Assembly (NCBI GenBank): GCA_910584635.1
Contig: CAJUBA010000018.1
Location: 1 to 33,623, forward strand
Direction: 5' to 3'
Origin: an uncultured Christensenella sp.
Lineage (GTDB): Bacteria > Bacillota > Clostridia > Christensenellales > UBA3700
Length of the DNA: 33,623 nucleotides
Shown here: piece after piece, positions 16,041-25,829 of the stretch
Position numbering within the stretch: position 1 is the stretch's first letter
Layout of the letters: each line of letters starts with the position of its first letter
Notes under the pieces: model-generated
Database searches by the model: none
What the model was told of the DNA's origin: nothing
The model's input: the letters and a program-made list of their open reading frames with translations, nothing else
Made by a program: the position numbers and the translations under genes

Positions 16041-16499
16041 ATGAGCATAAAGATAATAGACAACAATAAAAAAGCGTATTTCGATTACTTCATAGAAGAT
16101 ACCTATGAGGCGGGGATTGCTTTGGTCGGATGCGAAGTTAAGTCTATAAGATTGGGACAGGTCAACATCAAAGATACTTTTTGCGCCGTTAAAGGCGGCG
16201 AAGTATTCGTGATGAATATGCATATCAAGCCGTACGAAAAGGGCAGTTATTACAACGTGGACAGTAAACGTCCGAGAAAACTACTCCTTCATAAACGCGA
16301 GATAGATAAGTTGAGAGTCGCGGTTTCTCAAAAATCATATACGATAGTTCCGACGAAAATATACTTTCGTCAAGGACTCGTAAAAATGGAGATAGCGCTT
16401 GCAAAAGGTAAAGAGTTGCATGACAAGCGCAGATCGATAGCGGATAAAGAAGTTAAGAGAGATCTTCAAAGAACGGTAAAACAGTACAACGGCAGATAG
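16041..16499 (+). CDS. smpB: SsrA-binding protein SmpB
   Basis: The 152 residues are the usual SmpB length. The ATG at 16041 follows AAAGGAAAGG. The beta-barrel is recognised by IDNNKKAYFDYFIEDTYEAGIALVGCEVKSIRLGQVNIKD (YxFEAGIVLxGxEVKSxR in the family) and RKLLLHKREIDKL. The basic C-terminal tail KRRSIADKEVKRDLQRTVKQYNGR reaches the decoding centre. SmpB delivers tmRNA to stalled ribosomes. I saw no ssrA gene in this window. Confidence 0.95.
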   Translation: MSIKIIDNNKKAYFDYFIEDTYEAGIALVGCEVKSIRLGQVNIKDTFCAVKGGEVFVMNMHIKPYEKGSYYNVDSKRPRKLLLHKREIDKLRVAVSQKSYTIVPTKIYFRQGLVKMEIALAKGKELHDKRRSIADKEVKRDLQRTVKQYNGR

Positions 16500-16519
16500 C
16501 CGTATATAAGGAGAAAGAA

Positions 16520-17800
16520 ATGAAAAAGATAGAAACGGTATGCGTTCAAGGCGGTTATGTTCCCGGCAACGGCGAACCAAGACAGGTGCCTATTATTCAA
16601 AGCACTACTTTCAAATACGATACGAGCGAACAGATGGCGAAACTTTTCGACCTTGAAGAGTCAGGCTATTTTTATACAAGACTTCAAAATCCTACCAACG
16701 ATTATGTAGCGAAGAAAATTTGCGAACTGGAAGGGGGAACGGCGGCAATGCTGACTTCTTCGGGACAGGCGGCGAATTTTTACGCGGTGTTTAATATTGC
16801 GGGTTGCGGAGACCATATTGTGGCGAGTTCGACGATATACGGCGGTACGTACAATCTTTTCGCGGTTACAATGAAAAAGATGGGTATTGAATTTACGTTT
16901 GTAAAACCCGATTGCACAGACGAAGAGTTGGACGCGGCTTTCCGCCCCAACACGAAAGCGGTTTTCGGCGAAACCATAGCAAACCCTGCGGTCAACGTAT
17001 TCGATATAGAAAGATTTGCAAAGATAGCGCACAGGCATGAAGTTCCGCTTATCGTAGACAATACTTTCGCTACTCCGATAAATTGCAGACCGTTGGAGTG
17101 GGGCGCGGATATAGTTACGCACTCTACGACCAAATATATGGACGGACACGGAGCGGGCGTAGGCGGAGCGATAGTCGACGGCGGAAAATTCGACTGGACT
17201 AAGAATCCCGACAAATTCCCCGGACTGTGTTATCCGGACGAGAGTTATCACGGAGTCATATACACTCAAAGATTCGGACTGGGGGGCGCGTTTATAACAA
17301 AAGCGACCGCTCAACTGATGAGAGATTTCGGTTCCATCCAATCTCCTCAAAACGCTTATATTCTCAATCTCGGATTGGAAAGTCTTGCGGTGAGAATGGA
17401 AAGACACTGCCAAAACGCGCAGAAGATAGCGGAGTTTTTGCAAAAGCATAGAAACGTCGCTTGGGTAACGTATTGCGGACTAAAAGGCGATAAATGTTAC
17501 GACCTCGGACAAAAGTACTTGAAAAAGGGGTCTTGCGGAGTTCTTAGTTTCGGCGTTAAAGGCGGCAGAAAAGCGGCGGAAGAGGTTATGAAACATCTCA
17601 AAACAATCGCTATAGAAACGCACGTCGCCGACGCGCGCAGTTGTTGTTTGCACCCGGCGAGCGCAACGCACCGCCAAATGAACGACGAGGAATTGGCAAA
17701 AGCGGGAGTTTCGCCCGAACTTATACGCCTTTCGGTAGGTATTGAAAACGTCGACGATCTTATAGAAGATCTTGACGGCGCGCTCGCGGTTTTGGATTAA
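16520..17800 (+). CDS. metY: O-acetylhomoserine sulfhydrylase (PLP enzyme, MetY)
   Basis: The 426-residue protein of the Cys/Met-metabolism PLP family makes homocysteine from O-acetylhomoserine and sulfide. Lys205 (HSTTKYMDGHG) carries PLP, SSGQAAN (80-86) binds the phosphate, and VDNTFATP (179-186) contains the Asp that contacts the pyridine nitrogen. YTRLQNPTNDYVAKKICELEGG (52-73) supplies the Tyr/Arg from the neighbouring subunit. The ending RLSVGIENVDDLIEDLDGAL is typical of the family. metA, which makes its acetylated substrate, follows 55 bp downstream, which favours MetY over methionine gamma-lyase or MetB. It follows smpB by 20 bp with AAGGAGAAAG as ribosome site. I found no SAM riboswitch or T-box ahead of it. 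Confidence 0.9.
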   Translation: MKKIETVCVQGGYVPGNGEPRQVPIIQSTTFKYDTSEQMAKLFDLEESGYFYTRLQNPTNDYVAKKICELEGGTAAMLTSSGQAANFYAVFNIAGCGDHIVASSTIYGGTYNLFAVTMKKMGIEFTFVKPDCTDEELDAAFRPNTKAVFGETIANPAVNVFDIERFAKIAHRHEVPLIVDNTFATPINCRPLEWGADIVTHSTTKYMDGHGAGVGGAIVDGGKFDWTKNPDKFPGLCYPDESYHGVIYTQRFGLGGAFITKATAQLMRDFGSIQSPQNAYILNLGLESLAVRMERHCQNAQKIAEFLQKHRNVAWVTYCGLKGDKCYDLGQKYLKKGSCGVLSFGVKGGRKAAEEVMKHLKTIAIETHVADARSCCLHPASATHRQMNDEELAKAGVSPELIRLSVGIENVDDLIEDLDGALAVLD

Positions 17801-17855
17801 GTTGACGGCGCGATAAGAGGAAGAAACCGAGTTTATTCGGTAAAGGAGATATGTT

Positions 17856-18791
17856 ATGCCGATAGTTATACCAAAGGATTTGCCCGCTTTCGATATTCTT
17901 GCGAAAGAGAAAATATTCGTTATGCCCGAAGCGCGAGCGGTAAGCCAGGACATTCGTCCTATTGAAATCGCAATAGTAAATCTAATGCCTACGAAAATCG
18001 ATACGGAAACCCAACTTATGCGACTTTTGGGCAACTCGTCGTTGCAGATTAACGTTACTTTGGTAAACATGGACAGTTATATCTCCAAAAATACGCCTCA
18101 AAGTCATCTTCAAAAATTCTATAAGGTATTTGACGAGATAAAAGACAACTACTATGACGGTATGATAATTACCGGCGCGCCTGTTGAAACAATGTCGTTC
18201 GATAAAGTCGCGTATTGGAACGAACTTGCTAATATCATGGCTTGGTCGGATACTCACGTTACGTCTACCGTGCATATTTGCTGGGGAGCGCAAGCGGGAC
18301 TGTACTATCATTACGGAATCGACAAAGTCGCGTTGGATAGCAAACTTTTCGGCATATACGAAGCGAGGGCGGAGGATAAATACGATTTGCTTTTCAAAGG
18401 CATGAACGATAAAATGTATATTCCTATGTCAAGACACACTTCTATAGACGAAGAGAAGTTGAGAAGCGAAAGCCGGTTAAAAGTTCTTGCAAGCGGCAAG
18501 GAATGCGGAGTCGCGATAGTCAAAAGCGTAGACAACAAAAAGTTTTTCCTTACCGGACACAGCGAGTACGATAGAACTACGCTCAAAAAGGAATATTTGC
18601 GCGATTTGGATAAAGGACTTGATATTCAGCGTCCGGTAAATTATTTCGAAGACGACGGTCTTTTCAATATCGATTTGAGTTGGAGAAGTACGGCTTATCT
18701 GCTTTTCAACAACTGGCTCAACTATTACGTATATCAAGTAACGCCGTTTAGTTTCGATTCCGAAAAGAAGGGTAGTAAAAATAATTTATAA
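17856..18791 (+). CDS. metA: Homoserine O-acetyltransferase MetA
   Basis: The 311 residues match the MetA family (about 300-310). The catalytic triad falls at the same numbers as in E. coli MetA: Cys142 (HICWGAQAG), His235 and Glu237 (TGHSEYDR). Residue 111 is Glu (ITGAPVE); in MetA enzymes this position is Glu in acetyl-CoA users such as B. cereus and Gly in succinyl-CoA users, so O-acetylhomoserine is the expected product. It commits homoserine to methionine, and the upstream metY uses the product. It starts after AAAGGAG and ends at a strong terminator, so metY-metA look like one operon. Confidence 0.95.
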   Translation: MPIVIPKDLPAFDILAKEKIFVMPEARAVSQDIRPIEIAIVNLMPTKIDTETQLMRLLGNSSLQINVTLVNMDSYISKNTPQSHLQKFYKVFDEIKDNYYDGMIITGAPVETMSFDKVAYWNELANIMAWSDTHVTSTVHICWGAQAGLYYHYGIDKVALDSKLFGIYEARAEDKYDLLFKGMNDKMYIPMSRHTSIDEEKLRSESRLKVLASGKECGVAIVKSVDNKKFFLTGHSEYDRTTLKKEYLRDLDKGLDIQRPVNYFEDDGLFNIDLSWRSTAYLLFNNWLNYYVYQVTPFSFDSEKKGSKNNL

Positions 18792-18824
18792 GTTATGTAT
18801 AAATAAAACAAATTTAACTAATAA

Positions 18825-18856
18825 AAAAATATCCGACTTGCGTCGGATATTTTTAA
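18825..18856. terminator. Bidirectional terminator after metA
   Basis: AAAAATATCCGAC (18825-18837) pairs with GTCGGATATTTTT (18842-18854) around TTGC, with A/T tracts on both sides. It ends metA and the convergent lipoprotein gene. Confidence 0.88.
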
Positions 18857-18868
18857 TGTATTATTTGA

Positions 18869-19222
18869 TTAGAACAACTTGATAGAATCTTCGTCGCCTG
18901 TCGCAACGGCGTTTCCTTTGATTTTAGCGCGTTTTTCTCCGAAAAGTTTAACGGCTGCGTCGTATGCTTTTTTTGCCGATTCTTCGTCATCATACCAAAT
19001 GATTTCGATATTTTTACTGTCGACAATAGTGCCGATAATACCGCCGTCTTCACCTTTTTTTATAGCAATTAAGGATTTTTCCGTTTTAGTAGTAATCGTA
19101 TAATCTTTGTTCTCGAACTTTTTTGCTACGCTGTCTACGCTAGGCGTACACGCTACGCAAACAGTCGCGACCATAACGACCAAAAGTACCAACGCAACGG
19201 AAAGTATAATTTTCTTTTTCAT
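18869..19222 (-). CDS. Small lipoprotein, function unknown
   Basis: The start at 19222 is preceded by AGGAGGC; the upstream extension lacks a ribosome site. The 117-residue product has a basic N-terminus, a hydrophobic segment (residues 4-21) and a lipobox-like VCVAC with Cys25 as the likely lipidation site. The mature part (about 92 residues) is a small mixed alpha/beta domain (KKFENKDYTITTKTEK... IEIIWYDDEESAKKAYDAAV). I do not recognise the family. It should sit on the outer face of the membrane. It has its own promoter and is a single-gene unit. Confidence 0.75.
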   Translation of the reverse strand: MKKKIILSVALVLLVVMVATVCVACTPSVDSVAKKFENKDYTITTKTEKSLIAIKKGEDGGIIGTIVDSKNIEIIWYDDEESAKKAYDAAVKLFGEKRAKIKGNAVATGDEDSIKLF

Positions 19223-19258
19223 TTTTATGTGCCTCCTAAATAAAATTTTGATAAATTT

Positions 19259-19288
19259 ATTATAGCACCGTTTAATTTTATTTGTAAA
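19259..19288 (-). promoter_or_regulatory. Promoter of the small lipoprotein gene
   Basis: On the minus strand, -35 TTTACA (19283-19288) and -10 TATAAT (19259-19264) with an 18-bp spacer. Confidence 0.6.
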
Positions 19289-19415
19289 GAAATCTATAAA
19301 AAATTTATGCACAAAAAATTTGAAAATATAGACATTTTGGATATATTTTGTATATTAATTGACGTAAACGCGGATTCGTTCAATAATTTCTTTTATTGAG
19401 TTTGCCGCAGAATTA

Positions 19416-20423
19416 TTATTTATCGCGGTAAGAGTCGGCGACAGAGCGAAGTTTTTGTATATATTCTTCTCTGACGTCTTTTGGGGCGATTATTTTTATT
19501 CTATCCCCGAGCGCTAAGCACCATCCGTAAAACATATCGCTGATTTGAATATCAGCGGTAAAACGCAAGTTTTCGCCGAAAGGGGACATGTTTACGGATT
19601 TGCCGAATTTATCGAACGCCACTTCTACAAGGTCTTTGCTTATCTCGAAAGTTACGCTTTTTTCTTCGCCCATAAACATAGAAAACAGTTCTTTTTTTCT
19701 CTTACGGAAATCAAGGTTTTTCAGATTGTCAGGAAAAACCGCTTCTTCGCTGAGCGTGGTAACCTGTTCCATTCTGTCGATTCTGAAATGAGCGGCGTTT
19801 TCGTATTTTTCGTTGGAGCATACCAAATAGTAGTTGTCGTTGCTCACTACCGTAGCGATTGGACTGACCGTATAAGGCTTTCCCTCGTGCATAGGAATTT
19901 TGTTGCCTTTGGCGTCGAGTTTGTAATAATAAAAAGAAATCTTTTTCTTATCTATTATCGCTTCGTTTATACTGAATACATTGTAATATATCTGTTCGTT
20001 GTCGCGTTTTGTAGTGTCGAATACCGCGATATTCTTTTTGATTACGTCTCCTCTTAGCGAGCCGGCAAGGTTTGCGATTTTATCGACGAGAAGAGAAGTC
20101 TTTTCGGGAGTGATAAAACTCGACGCTTCCACAGCGTCAAGCAAAATTCTTATTTCAGCGGTATCGAAACTTCTGTCGGCAACGTAATACATATTACATT
20201 TTTTGCGGGTCTGCATTACCTCATAGCCGTTCGCGTTGAGTACGTCTATATCTTCGTAAAGAGTTTTGCGAGTTACCTCTATGCCTTCGAGCGATAATTT
20301 ATCTATAAGATCGTACGTAGAAAGAGGATGAAATTCGTCGCTCTCCTTATTGAGAATTTCGTATAATTTCAGCAGTTTTATTTTCTGTTTGATGTTTTCA
20401 GGTTTTCTTTCGCTGTTTGCCAT
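19416..20423 (-). CDS. WYL-domain transcriptional regulator (YafY-like), leaderless
   Basis: The product is 335 residues. Residues 10-75 form a winged helix-turn-helix (STYDLIDKLSLEGIEVTRKTLYEDIDVL). Residues about 160-225 are a WYL domain (ISFYYYKL...YTVSPIATVVSNDNYYLVC...FRIDRMEQV), and the C-terminal 80 residues a WCX-type extension. WYL domains bind ligands, often nucleic acids or nucleotides, and control stress, defence or metabolic genes. The start codon lies 6 bases after a TATAAT box with no Shine-Dalgarno, so the mRNA probably starts at the ATG itself. Its target is unknown. It is flanked by a lipoprotein gene and the DnaA-box region. Confidence 0.88.
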   Translation of the reverse strand: MANSERKPENIKQKIKLLKLYEILNKESDEFHPLSTYDLIDKLSLEGIEVTRKTLYEDIDVLNANGYEVMQTRKKCNMYYVADRSFDTAEIRILLDAVEASSFITPEKTSLLVDKIANLAGSLRGDVIKKNIAVFDTTKRDNEQIYYNVFSINEAIIDKKKISFYYYKLDAKGNKIPMHEGKPYTVSPIATVVSNDNYYLVCSNEKYENAAHFRIDRMEQVTTLSEEAVFPDNLKNLDFRKRKKELFSMFMGEEKSVTFEISKDLVEVAFDKFGKSVNMSPFGENLRFTADIQISDMFYGWCLALGDRIKIIAPKDVREEYIQKLRSVADSYRDK

Positions 20424-20429
20424 AGGGGT

Positions 20430-20458
20430 ATTATAGCAAATAAATTTTCAAATTTCAA
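20430..20458 (-). promoter_or_regulatory. Promoter of the WYL regulator (leaderless geometry)
   Basis: On the minus strand, -35 TTGAAA (20453-20458), 17-bp spacer, -10 TATAAT (20430-20435). The +1 expected seven bases after the -10 coincides with the A of ATG (20423). Confidence 0.75.
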
Positions 20459-20892
20459 GATATTTTATATTTGAAAAATGCGGTAAAAAAAATACTTTTA
20501 AGAATAATATTTTGGCATAAAAACGGGAGGTTTTGTCGAGTTAAACAGAGCGTTATCGGCGCAAATCCTCTATTGTCCATAAATCGCTAAAATTCGTTTT
20601 TAGATTGTTCATAAACTGTCCGGACAAGCCGAATTTCGACAGATTTCGACACATATACATAATAATGAAGTTATACGACAAGCCGCAGAGTTATCCACAT
20701 GAACAAGTGTTTTTGTGGATAACTCTGTGGATAACTGCCGTTTGAAGCGGAGATTTAATGAAAAAAAGCCTTTTAACGATATTTTTCATCTTTCGACGCG
20801 CTTTGTTCAAAATATACGGATTGTCGATAAATTGCAAAGCCGATAAAAGGTTTTTTTTGCTTTTATCCATATTTGATTTTTTCGAAAACGTA
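20459..20892. other. Gene-free AT-rich region with DnaA-box cluster
   Basis: I see no gene here; minus-strand frames lack ribosome sites. Perfect DnaA boxes (TTATCCACA or its complement) lie at 20691-20699, 20714-20722 and 20726-20734. One-mismatch boxes lie at 20822-20830 and 20873-20881. The first two boxes are part of a 14-bp perfect inverted repeat (CAGAGTTATCCACA, 20686-20699, with its complement at 20714-20727). Flanking sequence is AT-rich. There is no dnaA or dnaN, so this is more likely a DnaA-binding regulatory or titration site than oriC itself. Confidence 0.7.
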
Positions 20893-20921
20893 TTGTAATC
20901 CGATGGAAAATAATATATAAT
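20893..20921 (+). promoter_or_regulatory. Promoter of the four-TM protein gene
   Basis: -35 TTGTAA (20893-20898) and -10 TATAAT (20916-20921) with 17-bp spacing, 31 bases before the start. Confidence 0.7.
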
Positions 20922-20952
20922 GTTTTTAATATATAAAACGCTCGGGGGAGTT

Positions 20953-21513
20953 ATGACGGAAAACAAAAAAACGGCAATTAAACAGGCTGTAATGATAAGC
21001 GTTGCGGCGCTATTCATTATTTTAGGCATACTTTCGATAATTCAGGCTACCGGTTCAAACGCAGGCTTGACTTACATAAGCAAAATAGGCAACGTAATAT
21101 TGCGTTACGTAGCGGTTATTGTAACCAACGCTATAGGCATTATGCTGATGTCGGCGGCGGCAGGTACGTTCAAAGGAAAAGTAAAAAATATTTTTTCGAT
21201 AACTGTATGCGCTTACAGTACCGTTATGACGGTTCCGCTGTGTTTGGCGTTCGTTTTGATGTTTCCCGCTGCCGCGGGCGCGTCTTTACCCGCTTTTCTC
21301 AACGATATGGTAGGAGAAATAGTCGTTGCTTTCGCAAAGATATTCAAAGGCGGATGGCAATATCTGATTTACTTTTTGGGTACGCTGATGGGCATAGTTT
21401 TTCTAGCGGTTCCGATACTGTCTACTTACTGTACGGTAAAGGAGATTACTCTAAAGGAATTGCTCGATAAAATCAAAAAGAAAGATATCGCAAAAGAAGT
21501 AGAAAATCAGTAG
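20953..21513 (+). CDS. Four-TM membrane protein, function unknown
   Basis: The start at 20953 follows CGGGGGAG. The 186-residue product has four hydrophobic segments at about 14-35, 50-68, 82-103 and 135-158, and a charged C-terminal tail (KELLDKIKKKDIAKEVENQ). The layout (TM pair, central basic GTFKGKVKN loop, TM pair) is reminiscent of Yip1-like or small integral membrane families, but I do not recognise it. Its last 7 bases overlap the convergent ACT-domain gene, so the two transcripts must run through each other. It lies directly downstream of the DnaA-box cluster. Confidence 0.7.
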   Translation: MTENKKTAIKQAVMISVAALFIILGILSIIQATGSNAGLTYISKIGNVILRYVAVIVTNAIGIMLMSAAAGTFKGKVKNIFSITVCAYSTVMTVPLCLAFVLMFPAAAGASLPAFLNDMVGEIVVAFAKIFKGGWQYLIYFLGTLMGIVFLAVPILSTYCTVKEITLKELLDKIKKKDIAKEVENQ

Positions 21514-21872
21514 ACTTCAAATCCGCTATCCGTTAACGCTTGGACGGCGGTTTCAAGTTTTTCTTTTTTTACAAGTACGTAGTCGGTATCGTAAGTGGAA
21601 ACAGCAAACAGCGCGACTCCTTTTCTTGAAAGGGCGTCGCAAATTTTAGACAGCACTCCAACCAAAGAAAAGTCCAGTTGGCTATCTATCGCCATTGCGC
21701 GCCAACCGTCTTCGCGATTTAGACAGTCGTTCGGCGCGTCAGAAGTCTTTGTTACCAAAGAGTACTCTCTGTCCGTTTTGCAAGCGAAACAAAATTTCGA
21801 GTCAAAATTTATGTTTTTGAAATTTTTTGTTTTCAATACGGAGAATTCTCCGTCGATAATTCGTATTTTCAT
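21507..21872 (-). CDS. ACT-domain protein (CASTOR/ACT_7-like), leaderless
   Basis: The 121-residue protein resembles small stand-alone ACT proteins, with an N-terminal strand region (LKTKNF..INFDSKFCFACKTDREYSLVT) and a C-terminal ACT fold (MAIDSQLDFSLVGVLSKICDALSRKGVALFAVSTYDTDYVLVKKEKLETAVQAL in pieces). Such proteins bind amino acids. The ligand here is unknown. There is no Shine-Dalgarno: -10 TAAAAT ends 6 bases before the ATG, giving the same leaderless geometry as the WYL regulator and the radical SAM gene. It converges on the four-TM gene with a 7-bp overlap. Confidence 0.82.
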   Translation of the reverse strand: MKIRIIDGEFSVLKTKNFKNINFDSKFCFACKTDREYSLVTKTSDAPNDCLNREDGWRAMAIDSQLDFSLVGVLSKICDALSRKGVALFAVSTYDTDYVLVKKEKLETAVQALTDSGFEVY

Positions 21873-21878
21873 AAAATA

Positions 21879-21907
21879 ATTTTATCATTTTACGACGGAT
21901 TAGTAAA
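21879..21907 (-). promoter_or_regulatory. Promoter of the ACT-domain gene (leaderless geometry)
   Basis: On the minus strand, -35 TTTACT (21902-21907), 17 bp, -10 TAAAAT (21879-21884). The predicted +1 falls on the A of the ATG at 21872. Confidence 0.55.
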
Positions 21908-21937
21908 GTCGGCTTTATATGTTTTTGAAATATCCTT

Positions 21938-21982
21938 AAAACTTGTAAATAAAATACTTACAAAGGTTGTAAAACTTGTAAA
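21938..21982. promoter_or_regulatory. Cluster of TTGTAA motifs (possible operator)
   Basis: AAAACTTGTAAA occurs twice (21938-21949 and 21971-21982), 33 bp apart. Between them lies the palindrome TTACAA-AGG-TTGTAA (21958-21972). The cluster sits between the divergent ACT and uL15-like-domain genes and could serve either. Confidence 0.4.
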
Positions 21983-22049
21983 AAGCGTTATTTTTGCTAA
22001 AAAAGCGCCGTCTATTTTTAATTTTTTATTAAAAATTTCAGAAAAGGGT

Positions 22050-22078
22050 TTGATTTCCTACAATTTATATAATATAAT
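22050..22078 (+). promoter_or_regulatory. Promoter of the uL15-like membrane protein gene
   Basis: -35 TTGATT (22050-22055), 17 bp, -10 TATAAT (22073-22078). The same box sequences and spacing occur in the candidate invertible segment at 5320-5348. Confidence 0.7.
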
Positions 22079-22137
22079 AAGATTACGAGATTATCGGCAA
22101 AACTTGTGGAATGAGTATTTGTCCGAAAGGGGGATAT

Positions 22138-24711
<2,574 letters not shown>

Positions 24712-24729
24712 CATTGCATATTGTACTCA

Positions 24730-24760
24730 AAAAACCGAAGTTGAAAGACTTCGGTTTTTC
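24730..24760 (+). terminator. Rho-independent terminator
   Basis: AAAAACCGAAGT (24730-24741) pairs with ACTTCGGTTTTT (24748-24759) around TGAAAG, ending in a T-tract. Confidence 0.88.
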
Positions 24761-24809
24761 TCTGCCCTCAAATTTACGGTTGATTATAAAGACGTTTGAA
24801 AGAGTAAAA

Positions 24810-24838
24810 TTGACATCAAATAATCAATATGATAAAAT
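24810..24838 (+). promoter_or_regulatory. Promoter of the radical SAM gene (leaderless geometry)
   Basis: Perfect -35 TTGACA (24810-24815), 17-bp spacer, -10 TAAAAT (24833-24838). The +1 expected seven bases later is the A of the ATG at 24845. Confidence 0.78.
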
Positions 24839-24844
24839 CTAATT

Positions 24845-25717
24845 ATGGAAAGATGCAACGCCTGCCCGAGAAAATGTAACGCGGACAGAAGTAAAGAAAT
24901 CGGTTATTGCAAAGAATCGGGACTTAAAGTGGCGAGAGTATCTTTGCATAAGTGGGAAGAACCGCCTATATCGGGAGATAAAGGAAGCGGAGCGATATTT
25001 TTCAGCGGTTGCAATTTAAGGTGCGTATACTGCCAAAATTACGATATATCTCGCGGGAAAGGAAAACTTATTAATCCTAGCGCGTTGGCGGATATTTTCA
25101 AACGTATCGAAGACGCTGGAGCGCATAATATCAACTTGGTTACGCCGTCTCATTTTGTAGACGAACTTTCAAAAGCCTTTGATATTTATATCCCTCAAAT
25201 ACCCGTCGTGTATAATTGCGGCGGATATGAAAGCGTAGCCTCCCTTGAAAAATTAAAAGGGGCGATTGATATTTATCTTGCGGATTTTAAGTATTTTGAC
25301 AGCGCGTTATCGCTTGCTTACAGCAACTGTAATGATTATTTCGACGTTTGTTGCCAAGCGGTAAAGAAAATGCGAAGGCTGCAGCCTGACGATATATTCG
25401 AAGACTCTTTGATGAAAAAAGGTTTGATAATAAGGCATTTGGTTTTGCCGGGACACGTCGAGGATAGTAAAAGAGTACTGTCTTGGATAGCGGAGAATCT
25501 TTCGCCGACAACTTATTTGTCTATAATGAGCCAGTACGTTCCCTACGGAAAGGCGTTTGAATTTGAAAACCTATCGAGAAAGTTGCTTCCGCTTGAATAT
25601 AAGATAGCGGTAAGCCATGCTGAAAAACTTGGTTTTACAAACGCTTTTACTCAGGATCTGCAAAGCGCTTCAAAAGAGTATATTCCCGATTTTGACGAAA
25701 GTCCGATAGAGTTTTGA
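24845..25717 (+). CDS. Radical SAM protein, PflA-like, leaderless
   Basis: The product is 290 residues. The radical SAM cluster motif is CNLRCVYCQNY (C-x3-C-x2-C). An N-terminal Cys set (CNACPRKCNADR...GYC, residues 4-22) is conserved in the PflA-related family related to AmmeMemoRadiSam proteins, and this fixes the start at 24845. These proteins bind a 4Fe-4S cluster and cleave SAM to a 5'-deoxyadenosyl radical. Named PflA activates pyruvate formate-lyase, but this branch is distinct and its substrate is unknown. No glycyl-radical enzyme or AMMECR1/MEMO partner is in the window. It has a near-consensus promoter and no Shine-Dalgarno or leader. Confidence 0.88.
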   Translation: MERCNACPRKCNADRSKEIGYCKESGLKVARVSLHKWEEPPISGDKGSGAIFFSGCNLRCVYCQNYDISRGKGKLINPSALADIFKRIEDAGAHNINLVTPSHFVDELSKAFDIYIPQIPVVYNCGGYESVASLEKLKGAIDIYLADFKYFDSALSLAYSNCNDYFDVCCQAVKKMRRLQPDDIFEDSLMKKGLIIRHLVLPGHVEDSKRVLSWIAENLSPTTYLSIMSQYVPYGKAFEFENLSRKLLPLEYKIAVSHAEKLGFTNAFTQDLQSASKEYIPDFDESPIEF

Positions 25718-25779
25718 ATTGTATATAGTTGAAGGGGCAAACTAAGTAATGTAATTGATAGTATAATTACCGTATATAA

Positions 25780-25815
25780 AAAAGAGAACCGCTATTGCGT
25801 TGCGGTTCTCTTTTG
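25780..25815. terminator. Bidirectional terminator
   Basis: AAAAGAGAACCGC (25780-25792) pairs with GCGGTTCTCTTTT (25802-25814) around a 9-nt loop, serving the convergent radical SAM and lipoprotein genes. Confidence 0.88.
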
Positions 25816-25829
25816 CTATTTAAGATAAA

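Noticed and set aside
16500..16519. SAM riboswitch or T-box ahead of metY
   Set aside because: Only 20 bases separate smpB and metY, and no riboswitch-like structure or leader is present there or within the smpB upstream gap.
20459..20952. Chromosomal origin oriC
   Set aside because: DnaA boxes are present, but dnaA, dnaN, rpmH or gidA/parAB neighbours are absent, so an origin call is not supported from this window alone.
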